This document shows positions 17,739-26,706 of a stretch of 56,428 nt of DNA, in pieces. Below the pieces are notes generated by a model. The model was not told the DNA's origin, ran no database searches, and saw nothing but the letters and a program-made list of their open reading frames with translations. Source of the stretch: Chitinophagaceae bacterium. Its GTDB lineage: Bacteria; Bacteroidota; Bacteroidia; Chitinophagales; Chitinophagaceae. The stretch is taken from positions 1-56,428 of the forward strand of contig CANFKC010000032.1 of NCBI GenBank assembly GCA_947447265.1. The letters run 5' to 3'. Position 1 is the first letter of the stretch, and the number at the start of each line of letters is the position of its first letter. The position numbers and the translations under genes are program-made.

Positions 17739-17758
17739 TTTTCTCAACATGCTTGATT

Positions 17759-17781
17759 CCGGTATCTGTCACAATCAAATG
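17759..17781 (-). repeat. Stray near-copy of a segment of the fau gene
   Basis: The 23 bases CCGGTATCTGTCACAATCAA plus ATG match positions 1662-1684 inside the cyclo-ligase gene with one mismatch. On the minus strand they read FDCDRYR, the conserved region just before the RLGYG motif, but no further similarity extends in either direction. Confidence 0.45.
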
Positions 17782-17805
17782 AGTTTTTTTTATTTATGAT
17801 ATTGT

Positions 17806-17836
17806 CTTGTTACTTTATGATATTTACTTACATTTG
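17806..17836 (+). promoter_or_regulatory. Promoter of the 17850 T9SS cargo gene
   Basis: CTTG (17806-17809), 19 bases, then TACATTTG (17829-17836), an exact TAnnTTTG match. Transcription should start about 7 bases further on, giving a very short leader before the ATG at 17850. Confidence 0.6.
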
Positions 17837-17849
17837 ACGAAACTGTATT

Positions 17850-19145
17850 ATGAGAAATTTAGTCTTCACTTTATTGAGTTGTTTATTGATATTGTCTGCC
17901 GGGCATTCTGGCGCGCAGCTAGTAAGTTGCAATGCATTTTTACAGGGTAACCATGTTGAGCTAGGTATCAACTGGATGGGGGCATTTGGCTCCGCTGTCC
18001 CCCCTCCTTCCGGCTACCATCCTCAGGGACCAACGAGTACAGGTTTATTTAACGGAGTTAGCTGTGGTGGCACTACAACATCGTCAACTAATTTACTTGG
18101 ATTTGTTGCTGACCCGAACCTGACTAACTGGACTGCGTATTTTGGCGATTATTACATGCCCGGCTTCCCTCAGGAAGGTTGGGCGCTTGAAATAAAGGGG
18201 CATAAAGTACTCGCATATACACCGGCGGCACAAACTGCTGACAGTGTCAGGGGATTAAGCGGTAGTAATATCTCTCACTCTATAACGGCCACCGGTCAAA
18301 CGAGTACTTGGGAGGGTATTTTTGATAGTGTAAAAGTAACCCAAGTAACAACTGTCGATACGGGTGCGCTATTCATTACAGTGAATGTCACACTAACCAA
18401 TCTTGCAGCATCAGGACGTGATAGCGTATATTATTTGAGAACTATTGATCCCGATAATGACCAAACGCTCTCAACCAGTTATAACACCAAAAACAAAATA
18501 GACCATCAAATGCCGGGTGGACCTGATAGTCTTGTTTCCGTGTCTGCGAAGGGAAAAATTTTTACAGCTGCGCAGCTTGCTTTGGCAACCAAAGATTACA
18601 GGGCACATTGCTTCATTATGGATGTTGGTTTAAACCCTACTTATTCCCTGAAAGACATATACAATGATTCCACGACCTATTATCATAATCTTGGTGATTC
18701 CAGCGGGTCTGATGTGGGTATAGGTCTTGTTTTCAACATTGGTCATTTGGCTACGGTAGATAGTGCCGCGGACAGTGTAACGCATGCAAAGCACCCTGCA
18801 AACACTAATTCATTTAAATTTATCTATTCTTTCAAATCTGCCAAGGTAAGCGATTACCTTAATGGCGTATATGATTTGAACGTAAGTGATATAAACGCTA
18901 ACAATGCAGCGGACATTACTGTATATCCCAACCCAACAAGTAGTGTCTTTCAAATTGCAGGCCTTGACGATGACCAGCGCATTGAACTCTATGATATGAC
19001 CGGAAGAGTAATAACCGACCAAATATCCATTTTGCGGAGCAATCGCGTTGCTTCTCTTTCTGATATCCCTAAAGGCAATTATCTTTTAATCATCAGACAA
19101 TCGAGCGGTGATGTGATTTTCAGGCAAATTCTTGTGAAAATCTAA
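17850..19145 (+). CDS. T9SS-exported secreted protein of unknown function
   Basis: The 431-residue product has a signal peptide (about 1-22, ending GHSGAQ), a beta-rich body of about 320 residues, and a Por sorting domain beginning near residue 355 (ITVYPNPTSSVFQIAG ... LSDIPKGNYLLIIRQ). The body contains many Asp, Thr and Gly residues and several strand pairs (for example GALFITVNVTLTNLA), as in beta-sandwich binding proteins. No catalytic motif is seen. It is preceded by a well-formed promoter and followed by a family A repeat, and appears to be monocistronic. Confidence 0.8.
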   Translation: MRNLVFTLLSCLLILSAGHSGAQLVSCNAFLQGNHVELGINWMGAFGSAVPPPSGYHPQGPTSTGLFNGVSCGGTTTSSTNLLGFVADPNLTNWTAYFGDYYMPGFPQEGWALEIKGHKVLAYTPAAQTADSVRGLSGSNISHSITATGQTSTWEGIFDSVKVTQVTTVDTGALFITVNVTLTNLAASGRDSVYYLRTIDPDNDQTLSTSYNTKNKIDHQMPGGPDSLVSVSAKGKIFTAAQLALATKDYRAHCFIMDVGLNPTYSLKDIYNDSTTYYHNLGDSSGSDVGIGLVFNIGHLATVDSAADSVTHAKHPANTNSFKFIYSFKSAKVSDYLNGVYDLNVSDINANNAADITVYPNPTSSVFQIAGLDDDQRIELYDMTGRVITDQISILRSNRVASLSDIPKGNYLLIIRQSSGDVIFRQILVKI

Positions 19146-19170
19146 TTTGCTCCATTTCACTCGTTCCCAG

Positions 19171-19309
19171 CTTGGCGTAGTCTCATCGACTATGTAATTA
19201 CGGTTGCCGGACCCACACCCACTCGTCAGCGTTTGTAACGCCAGTCATAACACTACTATTTGTCCGCGCCGAAACGAACGTGCCGCGTTTGTTCAGCCTG
19301 CTTATAACA
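19171..19309 (+). repeat. Family A repeat, modules M1 and M4 with divergent tail
   Basis: CTTGGCGTAGTCTCATCGAC matches M1, though its stem now has one mismatch. It is followed by CACTCGTCAGCGTTTGTAAC, by the CATAACACTACT linker, and by a second, diverged half (GTCCGCGCC to GCCGCGTTTG and TTATAACAT). Confidence 0.75.
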
Positions 19310-19323
19310 TTCTAATTTTTCCC

Positions 19324-19353
19324 AAAAAAATAGCCCCGGTCTTTAGGCCGGGG
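19324..19353 (-). terminator. Terminator of the DUF433 gene
   Basis: CCCCGG (19334-19339) pairs with CCGGGG (19348-19353). On the minus strand a run of seven T follows, so it acts on transcripts from the 19484-19921 gene. Confidence 0.7.
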
Positions 19354-19436
19354 TTATAGTAATTAAGCTGACCGCTTTGGCCGAAAAATCAATGGGCGGG
19401 TGTATTTTTTTTAGTGCAATAGCTTTTGTACTGATA

Positions 19437-19455
19437 TTGCAAACGCAGACGAGTG
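19437..19455 (-). repeat. Family A repeat fragment, reversed
   Basis: On the minus strand this reads ACTCGTCTGCGTTTGCAA, a half M3/M4 module without its right arm. It lies just beyond the terminator of the DUF433 gene. Confidence 0.65.
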
Positions 19456-19483
19456 CGCAACTTGCCGCGAGCTCCATTTTATC

Positions 19484-19921
19484 TTATTTTTCACTAAAAT
19501 ACTTCTCCAGAAGTAGTCTCGCATATGGCCAGGTTATTAATTCCGCATTTTCCGACGACATTTTCTCTGAAAATTCAACAGTATTTACGTCGGAGAGACT
19601 AAATGGCACATTGCTTTGTTTTTCAATTTCATGAAATATATCCGTTGCGTGATCCCTGTCTCGAATTTCCCTCAAGATACATCCGTCACAAAACTGATGT
19701 TGTTCATTGTCAATTGTGCAGCTCAAATTGCTACAATATTTTAGTGCTGCCTCTATTTGTTCGCTTTTGAGCTCAAATTCCTTGCAATGTCCCTCTATGT
19801 CTCCTTCAAGTAAGACCTGGCAGACAATGTTATAAACTGTCAATCGCCTTCCGACTAACGACGGCATACTAAAGCACTTTTGCGGATTTCTTTCGATATA
19901 GTTATTGGCACCAGTAGTCAT
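19484..19921 (-). CDS. DUF433-domain protein with cysteine-bearing extension
   Basis: The 145-residue product has a DUF433 domain at about 8-65: YIERNP, SLVGRRLTVYNIV and the helix SEQIEAALKYC match the usual pattern of a strand, a helix-turn-helix and the closing helix. DUF433 proteins are often antitoxins of PIN-type toxins, but no toxin gene is adjacent here. The C-terminal extension carries Cys pairs (YCSNLSC and FCDGC) that could bind metal, followed by a charged helix. I chose ATG at 19921 because it places the domain at the N-terminus as in relatives; the frame stays open upstream to a TTG at 20002. Confidence 0.65.
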   Translation of the reverse strand: MTTGANNYIERNPQKCFSMPSLVGRRLTVYNIVCQVLLEGDIEGHCKEFELKSEQIEAALKYCSNLSCTIDNEQHQFCDGCILREIRDRDHATDIFHEIEKQSNVPFSLSDVNTVEFSEKMSSENAELITWPYARLLLEKYFSEK

Positions 19922-20077
19922 GCAAGCGTTTGTTTTTACTTTTTTTAATAATAAGTGGATTGAAGCGAAACACATTTCTCTATTTATAAATTGCTTCAAC
20001 AAAGTTACAAACGCTATATCTCATGGTGATGCTTTCTGTGTTACCTTGTCATCTCTGATTGTCACCTTATAATTGAT

Positions 20078-20464
20078 TCAATCCATCGGCAAATCGATCT
20101 TATAATGATTTCGTCCTGCGCTGTAAGATATTAAAAACAGTGTATCTCCGCTTACACTCGCTCCCCTGCTAACTGAATATCCCGAGGCATGTATACAATA
20201 CCAACCGGGACCCAGATTTTTAAAGTAAGCTGCGTCATCTCCTCCGCAAGGCGCCGACATCTGCACAGACAACTCAGCTGAGCGCACAGAATCAGTTGTA
20301 ATGATCACAATGGCATTGGTGAGTAAATCACTCTTAGACCCTACTCTAATAAGAATCGATGCATTGTTCGTTGCATTTTCTTTATTGCAGGAAAGCACAC
20401 TCAAGGCTATTAATATGCCTGATAAGTACCTCATGATTATTCGGCTACGAGATCTGTTATTCAT
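20078..20464 (-). CDS. Small lipoprotein at the end of the efflux operon
   Basis: The product has a lipoprotein signal (RYLSGILIALSVLSC; about 25 residues before the lipobox Cys when started at 20464) and a mature beta-rich domain of about 100 residues with one Cys (APCGGDD). I recognise no family. The ATG at 20464 overlaps the stop of the efflux adaptor gene (ATGAATAA), so the two are probably translationally coupled. Further ATG codons at 20473 and 20434 are also possible starts. A role in metal binding or envelope stress beside the efflux pump is a guess from context. Confidence 0.6.
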   Translation of the reverse strand: MNNRSRSRIIMRYLSGILIALSVLSCNKENATNNASILIRVGSKSDLLTNAIVIITTDSVRSAELSVQMSAPCGGDDAAYFKNLGPGWYCIHASGYSVSRGASVSGDTLFLISYSAGRNHYKIDLPMD

Positions 20465-21596
20465 CGCCGCCATTTTTCATTTTCATGAGCAGTGTATAGG
20501 CGTTCTTTATCACGATCTTAGAATCAGGTAAGGGTGATGTGATTTCTACGAAACCACCGTCGGTGGCGCCGATCTCCACTTTCTGCATGCGGTAGCGCCC
20601 TGCAGCGAGTTCGCTGAAAACATAGTAATCATTTCCCCACTTTACTACAGCATCTTCCGGAAGCGCATTGGCCTGTGCTGTCTTTAGCTCTATAACAGCA
20701 TTCATATACATACCCGGCATTAACTCCTTACCGTATTTACCGAGGTCACAATGCACCTCTGTTGAACGCTCCTTTCCAATGCTCGGATTAACCAAGTGCA
20801 CTGTAGCATCGTATTTTGTTTCCGGGTGAATGTTAGAGTAGCAGGTCACCTTTTGCCCGGTGATTATATTCGCTGCATCATTCTCAAAAACAGTCAGTGA
20901 CAAATGCATCTCATCCGGACTGATTATCTCAAAAAGCACATCCGTAGGACTCACATATTTACCCGTATTTACATTGATTTTGGTAACGTAGCCACTGATT
21001 GGCGCATACAAATTGATGGTTCTCGAAATACTGTTGATAGAGAGCCTGTCAGGATTTATGCCTATCAACAATAGTTTTTCGCCGATTGACTTGAGCAACA
21101 CCTTCTGTTCCTCATAGCTACTTCTCGCCTGCTGAAACACCTTATCACTAGCGGCCTTCGTTTCATTGAGCTGTTGCTGCCTGGTGTATTCTGCCTCGAA
21201 GTATACCAATTTGCTCTTAGCGGTAAGGTAATCCTGTTGCAGCTGCACATACTGTTGATCTTCTATCGTGGCTAACACATCACCTTTGTGTACATGAGTA
21301 CCCGGCAGTAATTCCGTCTTTTTCAGATAGCCACCCAATGGCATGCTCACCGAGACAATATTCTTTGGCGGCACATCCAGCATGCCGGTCACTTTTAGTG
21401 TTTTGTGCATCGCTTTCATTTCGGCAGTGCCAGTCTCTAAACCGGCATTTTTTATTTGAGCGGCGCTCAACTGCACTTCGCTGCTCAGCTGAGCGGTATC
21501 AGTTGTTGTCTTAGCTTTCTCCGTAACGGCTGGTTTGTTGGTGCAGGAAGTAATTGCAAAACCCAGTAATATATATATTAAAACAGTCTTTTTCAT
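20457..21596 (-). CDS. RND efflux periplasmic adaptor (CusB/CzcB-like)
   Basis: This is the membrane-fusion subunit that joins the inner-membrane pump to the outer-membrane channel. The 379-residue product has a lipoprotein signal (LLGFAITSC). A first biotinyl-lipoyl half and a helical hairpin occupy about residues 85-200, the second lipoyl half is YAPISGYVTKINVNTGKYV at about 210, and a beta-barrel and membrane-proximal domain follow. I used ATG at 21596 because the frame before it (to 21650) adds an implausible basic stretch ahead of a clean lipobox. It lies 10 bases downstream of the pump gene and overlaps the small lipoprotein gene. Confidence 0.88.
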   Translation of the reverse strand: MKKTVLIYILLGFAITSCTNKPAVTEKAKTTTDTAQLSSEVQLSAAQIKNAGLETGTAEMKAMHKTLKVTGMLDVPPKNIVSVSMPLGGYLKKTELLPGTHVHKGDVLATIEDQQYVQLQQDYLTAKSKLVYFEAEYTRQQQLNETKAASDKVFQQARSSYEEQKVLLKSIGEKLLLIGINPDRLSINSISRTINLYAPISGYVTKINVNTGKYVSPTDVLFEIISPDEMHLSLTVFENDAANIITGQKVTCYSNIHPETKYDATVHLVNPSIGKERSTEVHCDLGKYGKELMPGMYMNAVIELKTAQANALPEDAVVKWGNDYYVFSELAAGRYRMQKVEIGATDGGFVEITSPLPDSKIVIKNAYTLLMKMKNGGDE

Positions 21597-21606
21597 TGTA
21601 GTTTTT

Positions 21607-24600
21607 TTAGTTGTTCGAAACAATTTTTTCCATATCAAATGCAGCCTCATTCATGCGTTGCACCATATCCAGGTACTCGCCCTTGATCTGGATAGCCTGG
21701 TTGATGAGGACGGTCCAGTCAATGTATCCGACCTCCCCTACCCCTAGCTTTTGGTTGGCAGTTTTTATGATGATAGCCGCATTCGGTAGCATTTTTTCCT
21801 GGAATTTACGCACCATGTCCTTGTACTTCAGGTAGGCTTCAGTTGCGCGGTTCATGTCTGCTATAAGTTGCTGCTTCGTAGCATCCATTTCCAGCTGATA
21901 CATGTGCTTCTGGGTCTCTGCAGCCTTTATCTTGGCACGTTGTGCTCCATAAAAAACAGGCAACCCCAACCCAATATTTGCCGATGTAAACCGGTGGCCT
22001 AGCCCATAATATCGCTCCTGGTTCTGTTGTACTGTTTGCCAGCCGACGATAGTTGAGCTACTGATACCTGCACTGAAAGAGGGTAACAGCCTGCTTGTCT
22101 CCAGTTTCTTTTGCAAGGTTGCTATCTGTACCTTCTCTGCTGCAATTTTGATTATTGGCGAACCAACGATATCCATTCCGTCCAGACTACCCCGATAAGT
22201 GTACACTATGGAATCAGCCATAGGTTCGTAAACTTGTGTTGTATTGGTGAGCACATGCAGGTCGCGCAGCAGGCCACTATAGGCAGCGGACAGCATTTGC
22301 AACTGGCTACTGATCTGGAATTGTTGATTTTCCAGGGTCGCTAATTCCAGGGCATCGATGTCGCCCAACTTATAACGTGTCTGACTTTTAATTATAAAAG
22401 CACTGTAAATGCTATCGGCATCCTTAAGCAGGCGCATTTTGTTCTGCATGATCAGCAGTTGGTAAAAGGTATACTTAATGCGGCTTTTCAACTCAGCCTC
22501 TTTCCTGCTTTTATTAGCCTCACTAAGAACGATATTGGTGCGGTTAATGGCATTCTGGTGCTTGTATACCGTAGGGAACTGTATGCTTTGCGATATGGCA
22601 TATCTATTATCGTTGGCAATGCTGTTGAATTTTCCATACTCCATCAGCACGGCCGTTTTATCAATGTCTGTCCCGCTCTTCCGTAATGCCTCATAATAAT
22701 TCACTTCGGCGGCCGCTACCTGCAATTGTTTGTTGCCGGCAACAGCACTATCTATTGCTGCTGAAAGGCTTATTTTCTCCTGCGCAAATGCATTACCGCC
22801 CACAAAAATGAACAATACCACTACTACAGTTATCACCTTCCTCGTTTTGAAGTACTTAAATCCTTCTTCAAACAAAATGTACAATACCGGCAGAACAAAC
22901 AGCGTCAGCATGGTAGAAAATATTAACCCACCTATTACAACTGTTGCGAGCGGCTTTTGTACTTCGCCGCCTGCACCGGTGCTTATGGCCATCGGTATAA
23001 AGCCCAATGACGGCACCAGCGCGGTCATCAGCACCGCTAAGAGTTTCGATTTGGTGGCATGTATAACAATCCGGCCTACATCATGCCATCCTTCCTGCTT
23101 CAAACGGTTAAATTCAGAAACGAGCAGAATTCCATTCAGTACCGCTACACCAAACAAAGCAATAAAGCCGACTCCGGCAGAAATACTGAATGGCATATTT
23201 CGTGCAGCTAATGCAAGAATGCCCCCTATAGCTGAGAGTGGAATAGCACTGTAAATGAGTAGGCCTTGTTTTACAGAACCGAAGGCGAAATACAGTAAAA
23301 GGAATATCAGGAACAACGCAATTGGCACCACCAGGCTCAGCCGCTCTTTAGCAGCGGTCATATTCTCGAACGAACCGCCGTATACAATTTTGTATTCCTT
23401 TGGCAGGTTCAGTTGCGCACCGACCTTTTTCTGCAACTCGTCAACAATGGTTTTTACGTCTCTGCCGCTAATGTTGAAGCCTACAATTATCCTGCGCTTC
23501 GTATCCTCCCGTTGTATCTGGTTTACCCCTTCTATTTCTTCAATCTGGGCCACCTGCGAAAGTGGTATCTGCGGACCAGCCTTAGTTGCTATCGGCAGGT
23601 TTTGTATATCTGCCAGACTACCCCTTGCTTTACCTGCCATGCGCACAACAATATCAAAGCGCTTTTCACCTTCATATACCTGCCCGCTCACCTGCCCTGC
23701 AAATCCCGCATTAACTGTCCTGTTAATGTCGCTCACATTCAGTCCATACTTTGCCATAGCTTCCCGATCGTATTTTATCACTACCTGTGGCATACCCGTT
23801 ACCCGCTCTTCGTATATATTGGTCGCACCCGGCACAGTAGCAATAATGGCGTTTAGTTTATGGGCATACGCGCTCAAGCTATCCAGGTTTTCGCCAAATA
23901 TCTTGCACACAATATCTTGCCGTGCACCTGTCATTAACTCATTAAAACGCATCTGCACAGGGAATTGGAACCCCACTGAAATGCCAGGCACTTCTTCCAG
24001 CGCCTTTGTCATTTTTGCACTCAGTTCGGGAAACGATTCCGCCGAGGTCCATTCCTTCTTGTTTTTCAATATTACCATCATGTCGCCTGCTTCTAGCGGC
24101 ATAGGATCAGTTGGTATCTCTGCACTACCTATCTTGGTAACCACTTTCAGTACTTCCGGAAAACGTTGCAGCAGTATTTTCGAGGCCTGCTGCGTAGCAT
24201 TGATGGTCGTGTTGAGGCTACTTCCTGTCAGCAATCTCGTTTCAACAGCAAAATCACCTTCCTCTAGCTGTGGAATAAATTCCCCGCCCATATTACCCAG
24301 TATCAGCGCAGCACCTGCGAACAGCAACAAGGTTGTTGCTATCATTGTTTTAGGGTAACGCATTACACCCTTTAGCATAGGCTGGTAGCGCCTCGCGAGC
24401 CAGGTCATCAACTTATCGGCAACCGTAGGCTCGTGATTTAGTTTTTTACTCAGGCATAATGCCGCCATCATAGGTACATAGGTAATTGAAAGCAGGAAAG
24501 CACCTAGAATCGCAAACGCAATAGTATAAGCCATCGGTTTGAACATCTTGCCTTCTATGCCCTGTAACGAAAGAATTGGAAGATATACGATAAGTATAAT

Positions 24601-25971
24601 GATCTGGCTGAACACCGCCGACTTGATCATATGGCCAGTTGACGTTCCTACTTCTGCATCCATCTCAGTTTGGTTAATCTTAGCTAAACCCCGGAAGTGC
24701 CCTGCATGCGAGAAGCGATGTAAAATAGCCTCCACCACAATTACTGAACCATCAACAATAAGACCAAAGTCAATTGCACCTAACGACATCAGGTTACCAC
24801 CAACACCAAACTTATTCATGAGTATAATAGCAAACAACATGGATAACGGAATAACAGATGAAACTATCAATCCCGCCCTGAGGTTACCCAAAAAGAACAC
24901 TAACACGAAGATGACGATGAGCGCGCCCTCCATTAGATTTGTTTCTACAGTTTTAATAGCATTATCTACCATCTTTGTCCGGTCGAGGAACGGTTCTACA
25001 ACCACGCCTTCGGGTAACATTTTCTGTATTTCTGCTATCTTCTTCTTTACTTCCTTTATTACCGCGGATGAATTTTCGCCTTTCAGCATCATCACTACTG
25101 CTCCGGCTACTTCGCCCTGGTCGTTATAGGTCATCGCACCATACCTTATAGCTGCACCATACTGAATTGTGGCTACGTCCTTCATTAGCAAAGGAGTGCC
25201 ATCTGCAAGGTTTTTAACTACAATTTTTTCAAGGTCTTCAATCGATTTCGTAAGCCCCTCGCTTCGTATATATAATACTGTTGGCCCCTTTTCAATGTAT
25301 GCGCCGCCTGTATTCTGGTTGTTTTTTTCAAGTGCATCAAATACATCGGCAATCGTAAGATCATGAGCCTTTAATTGGTCGGGCAAAACGGCTATTTCAT
25401 ATTGCTTAAGCTTTCCGCCAAAACTGGCTACCTCCGCAACGCCCGGAGTCCCCAGGAGATTTCGGCGTACTATCCAGTCCTGAATAGTGCGCAGCTGCAT
25501 GGCGTCATACTTACTTTCATAGCCTTTGAGCGGCCGCACTACGTATTGATAGATTTCACCGAGGCCAGTGGATACAGGAGCCATTTCCGGTGCACCGATA
25601 CCACCCGGAAGGTCGCGTGCCACAGTCTGCAGCTTTTCATTTACCTGTTGCCGTGCCCAGTAAATATCGGTGCCGTCATTAAAAACGATAGTTACCAGCG
25701 AAAGGCCAAACCTCGAAAAACTCCTTATTTGTTTTAGCCCGGGTATGCTGCTGCAAGCTTGTTCAACAGGGAAGCTGATTAAGCGCTCTACATCCGGTGC
25801 ACCCAGCGAAGGTGAAACAGTTATCACCTGTACCTGATCGTCAGTAATATCAGGCACTGCGTCAATGGGAAGCCTTGTAGTTTCAAATATACCCCAGCAC
25901 ACAAGTCCCAGCACAAATAGGGAAATGATGAGCTTATTCCCAATGGAAAAGCTGATTATTTTATTTAGCAT
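21607..25971 (-). CDS. CusA/CzcA-type heavy-metal RND pump fused to a TolC-like domain
   Basis: The 1454-residue product exports divalent or monovalent heavy metals by proton antiport. The first about 1035 residues form the RND pump: MLNKIISFSI start, periplasmic porter domains, and the metal-RND signature GAIDFGLIVDGSVIVVEAIL in membrane helix 4. From about 1040 onward the chain carries an internal export-like segment (TVVVVLFIFVGGNAFAQ) and then an outer-membrane efflux domain with two long coiled-coil helices (ALELATLENQQFQ). Stand-alone CusA is about 1040 residues, so this is a fusion; similar fusions occur in Bacteroidota. I used ATG at 25971 rather than 26010 because families begin there. 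Confidence 0.88.
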   Translation of the reverse strand: MLNKIISFSIGNKLIISLFVLGLVCWGIFETTRLPIDAVPDITDDQVQVITVSPSLGAPDVERLISFPVEQACSSIPGLKQIRSFSRFGLSLVTIVFNDGTDIYWARQQVNEKLQTVARDLPGGIGAPEMAPVSTGLGEIYQYVVRPLKGYESKYDAMQLRTIQDWIVRRNLLGTPGVAEVASFGGKLKQYEIAVLPDQLKAHDLTIADVFDALEKNNQNTGGAYIEKGPTVLYIRSEGLTKSIEDLEKIVVKNLADGTPLLMKDVATIQYGAAIRYGAMTYNDQGEVAGAVVMMLKGENSSAVIKEVKKKIAEIQKMLPEGVVVEPFLDRTKMVDNAIKTVETNLMEGALIVIFVLVFFLGNLRAGLIVSSVIPLSMLFAIILMNKFGVGGNLMSLGAIDFGLIVDGSVIVVEAILHRFSHAGHFRGLAKINQTEMDAEVGTSTGHMIKSAVFSQIIILIVYLPILSLQGIEGKMFKPMAYTIAFAILGAFLLSITYVPMMAALCLSKKLNHEPTVADKLMTWLARRYQPMLKGVMRYPKTMIATTLLLFAGAALILGNMGGEFIPQLEEGDFAVETRLLTGSSLNTTINATQQASKILLQRFPEVLKVVTKIGSAEIPTDPMPLEAGDMMVILKNKKEWTSAESFPELSAKMTKALEEVPGISVGFQFPVQMRFNELMTGARQDIVCKIFGENLDSLSAYAHKLNAIIATVPGATNIYEERVTGMPQVVIKYDREAMAKYGLNVSDINRTVNAGFAGQVSGQVYEGEKRFDIVVRMAGKARGSLADIQNLPIATKAGPQIPLSQVAQIEEIEGVNQIQREDTKRRIIVGFNISGRDVKTIVDELQKKVGAQLNLPKEYKIVYGGSFENMTAAKERLSLVVPIALFLIFLLLYFAFGSVKQGLLIYSAIPLSAIGGILALAARNMPFSISAGVGFIALFGVAVLNGILLVSEFNRLKQEGWHDVGRIVIHATKSKLLAVLMTALVPSLGFIPMAISTGAGGEVQKPLATVVIGGLIFSTMLTLFVLPVLYILFEEGFKYFKTRKVITVVVVLFIFVGGNAFAQEKISLSAAIDSAVAGNKQLQVAAAEVNYYEALRKSGTDIDKTAVLMEYGKFNSIANDNRYAISQSIQFPTVYKHQNAINRTNIVLSEANKSRKEAELKSRIKYTFYQLLIMQNKMRLLKDADSIYSAFIIKSQTRYKLGDIDALELATLENQQFQISSQLQMLSAAYSGLLRDLHVLTNTTQVYEPMADSIVYTYRGSLDGMDIVGSPIIKIAAEKVQIATLQKKLETSRLLPSFSAGISSSTIVGWQTVQQNQERYYGLGHRFTSANIGLGLPVFYGAQRAKIKAAETQKHMYQLEMDATKQQLIADMNRATEAYLKYKDMVRKFQEKMLPNAAIIIKTANQKLGVGEVGYIDWTVLINQAIQIKGEYLDMVQRMNEAAFDMEKIVSNN

Positions 25972-26059
25972 GAAAATTATAGTTATTTCTGAATAGAAAG
26001 AATGCACCAAATTCAGACTGTATTATGGTCTGTAAATGGCATTAGGTTCAGTAAAAATA

Positions 26060-26446
26060 CTAAGCAGAAACCCTGGGCGGGCGAAACAGGCTGGACATAG
26101 CCTGCGTAGGAATAAATTGGTCCTTTGTGAAAAAGGGTTCATTGCCAGAAGCGATGAATTCAGGATGAATAATGAAAGCTATTTCATGCGCTGGTACTGT
26201 AAATACTTCAATGCTGTTAAGTGACACTGTTTTAAAAGGCAATTCCTTGTCTTTCTTATCGTCATTGTCTTTAATGTCATGGCCTAAATAATGCATATCA
26301 ATGAATGCACCCAACCCAATATTATGATCTCTTTCCCAATGATCAACATAATGCGCAATTAGTAACGGCAATTTTGAGAATTGGTTAAGCGATACAACAT
26401 TAAATGCTGTAAACACAATAAGAATATGTATACGTAACTTCCTCAA
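26060..26446 (-). CDS. Conserved small protein at the head of the metal-efflux operon
   Basis: The product has about 128 residues with an N-terminal hydrophobic stretch (HILIVFTAFNVVSLNQ) that could be a signal or anchor. The downstream part is rich in His, Asp and Glu (HYVDHWERDHN, HYLGHDIKDND) and looks able to bind metal. Short proteins of this kind recur upstream of CusA-type pumps in Bacteroidota, so it is probably a metal-binding or sensing member of the operon; this is inference from context. No ATG is available: TTG at 26444-26446 is likely, since the -7 box lies at 26474-26481 and an earlier TTG at 26476 would lie inside it. Confidence 0.7.
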   Translation of the reverse strand: MRKLRIHILIVFTAFNVVSLNQFSKLPLLIAHYVDHWERDHNIGLGAFIDMHYLGHDIKDNDDKKDKELPFKTVSLNSIEVFTVPAHEIAFIIHPEFIASGNEPFFTKDQFIPTQAMSSLFRPPRVSA

Positions 26447-26473
26447 GTTGCTAGTATAATTGTTTGCCTGCTG

Positions 26474-26481
26474 CAAATTTA
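26474..26481 (-). promoter_or_regulatory. -7 element of the metal-efflux operon
   Basis: On the minus strand this reads TAAATTTG, an exact TAnnTTTG match, ahead of the four-gene run 26446 to 20078. No convincing TTTG was found 19 bases further upstream. Confidence 0.5.
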
Positions 26482-26706
26482 AGTTTTAAACGCTACAATA
26501 AGCAACATTTTAACTAAGCCGGCATAGTTAAAACTAATATCGGCCAATCTGCTTCCAAAAATGTTATGAAGACCGAATATAACCTTCCCTTAATTATCCA
26601 AGGTATGGGAAAGCTGATGATCTTCTATAAAACCGTATAACAGCATGGCTGATTGTTGAGCCTACCTTTACATTAGAATAACTAACACAACAAAAATCGA
26701 CACATC

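Noticed and set aside
8949-19455. CRISPR array
   Set aside because: The repeated hairpins are irregularly spaced, occur in both orientations and lack unique spacers of constant length; no cas genes are present.
23255-24358. 367-residue plus-strand open frame
   Set aside because: It is entirely antisense to the RND pump gene, whose family match is certain; its length results from strand-biased codon use.
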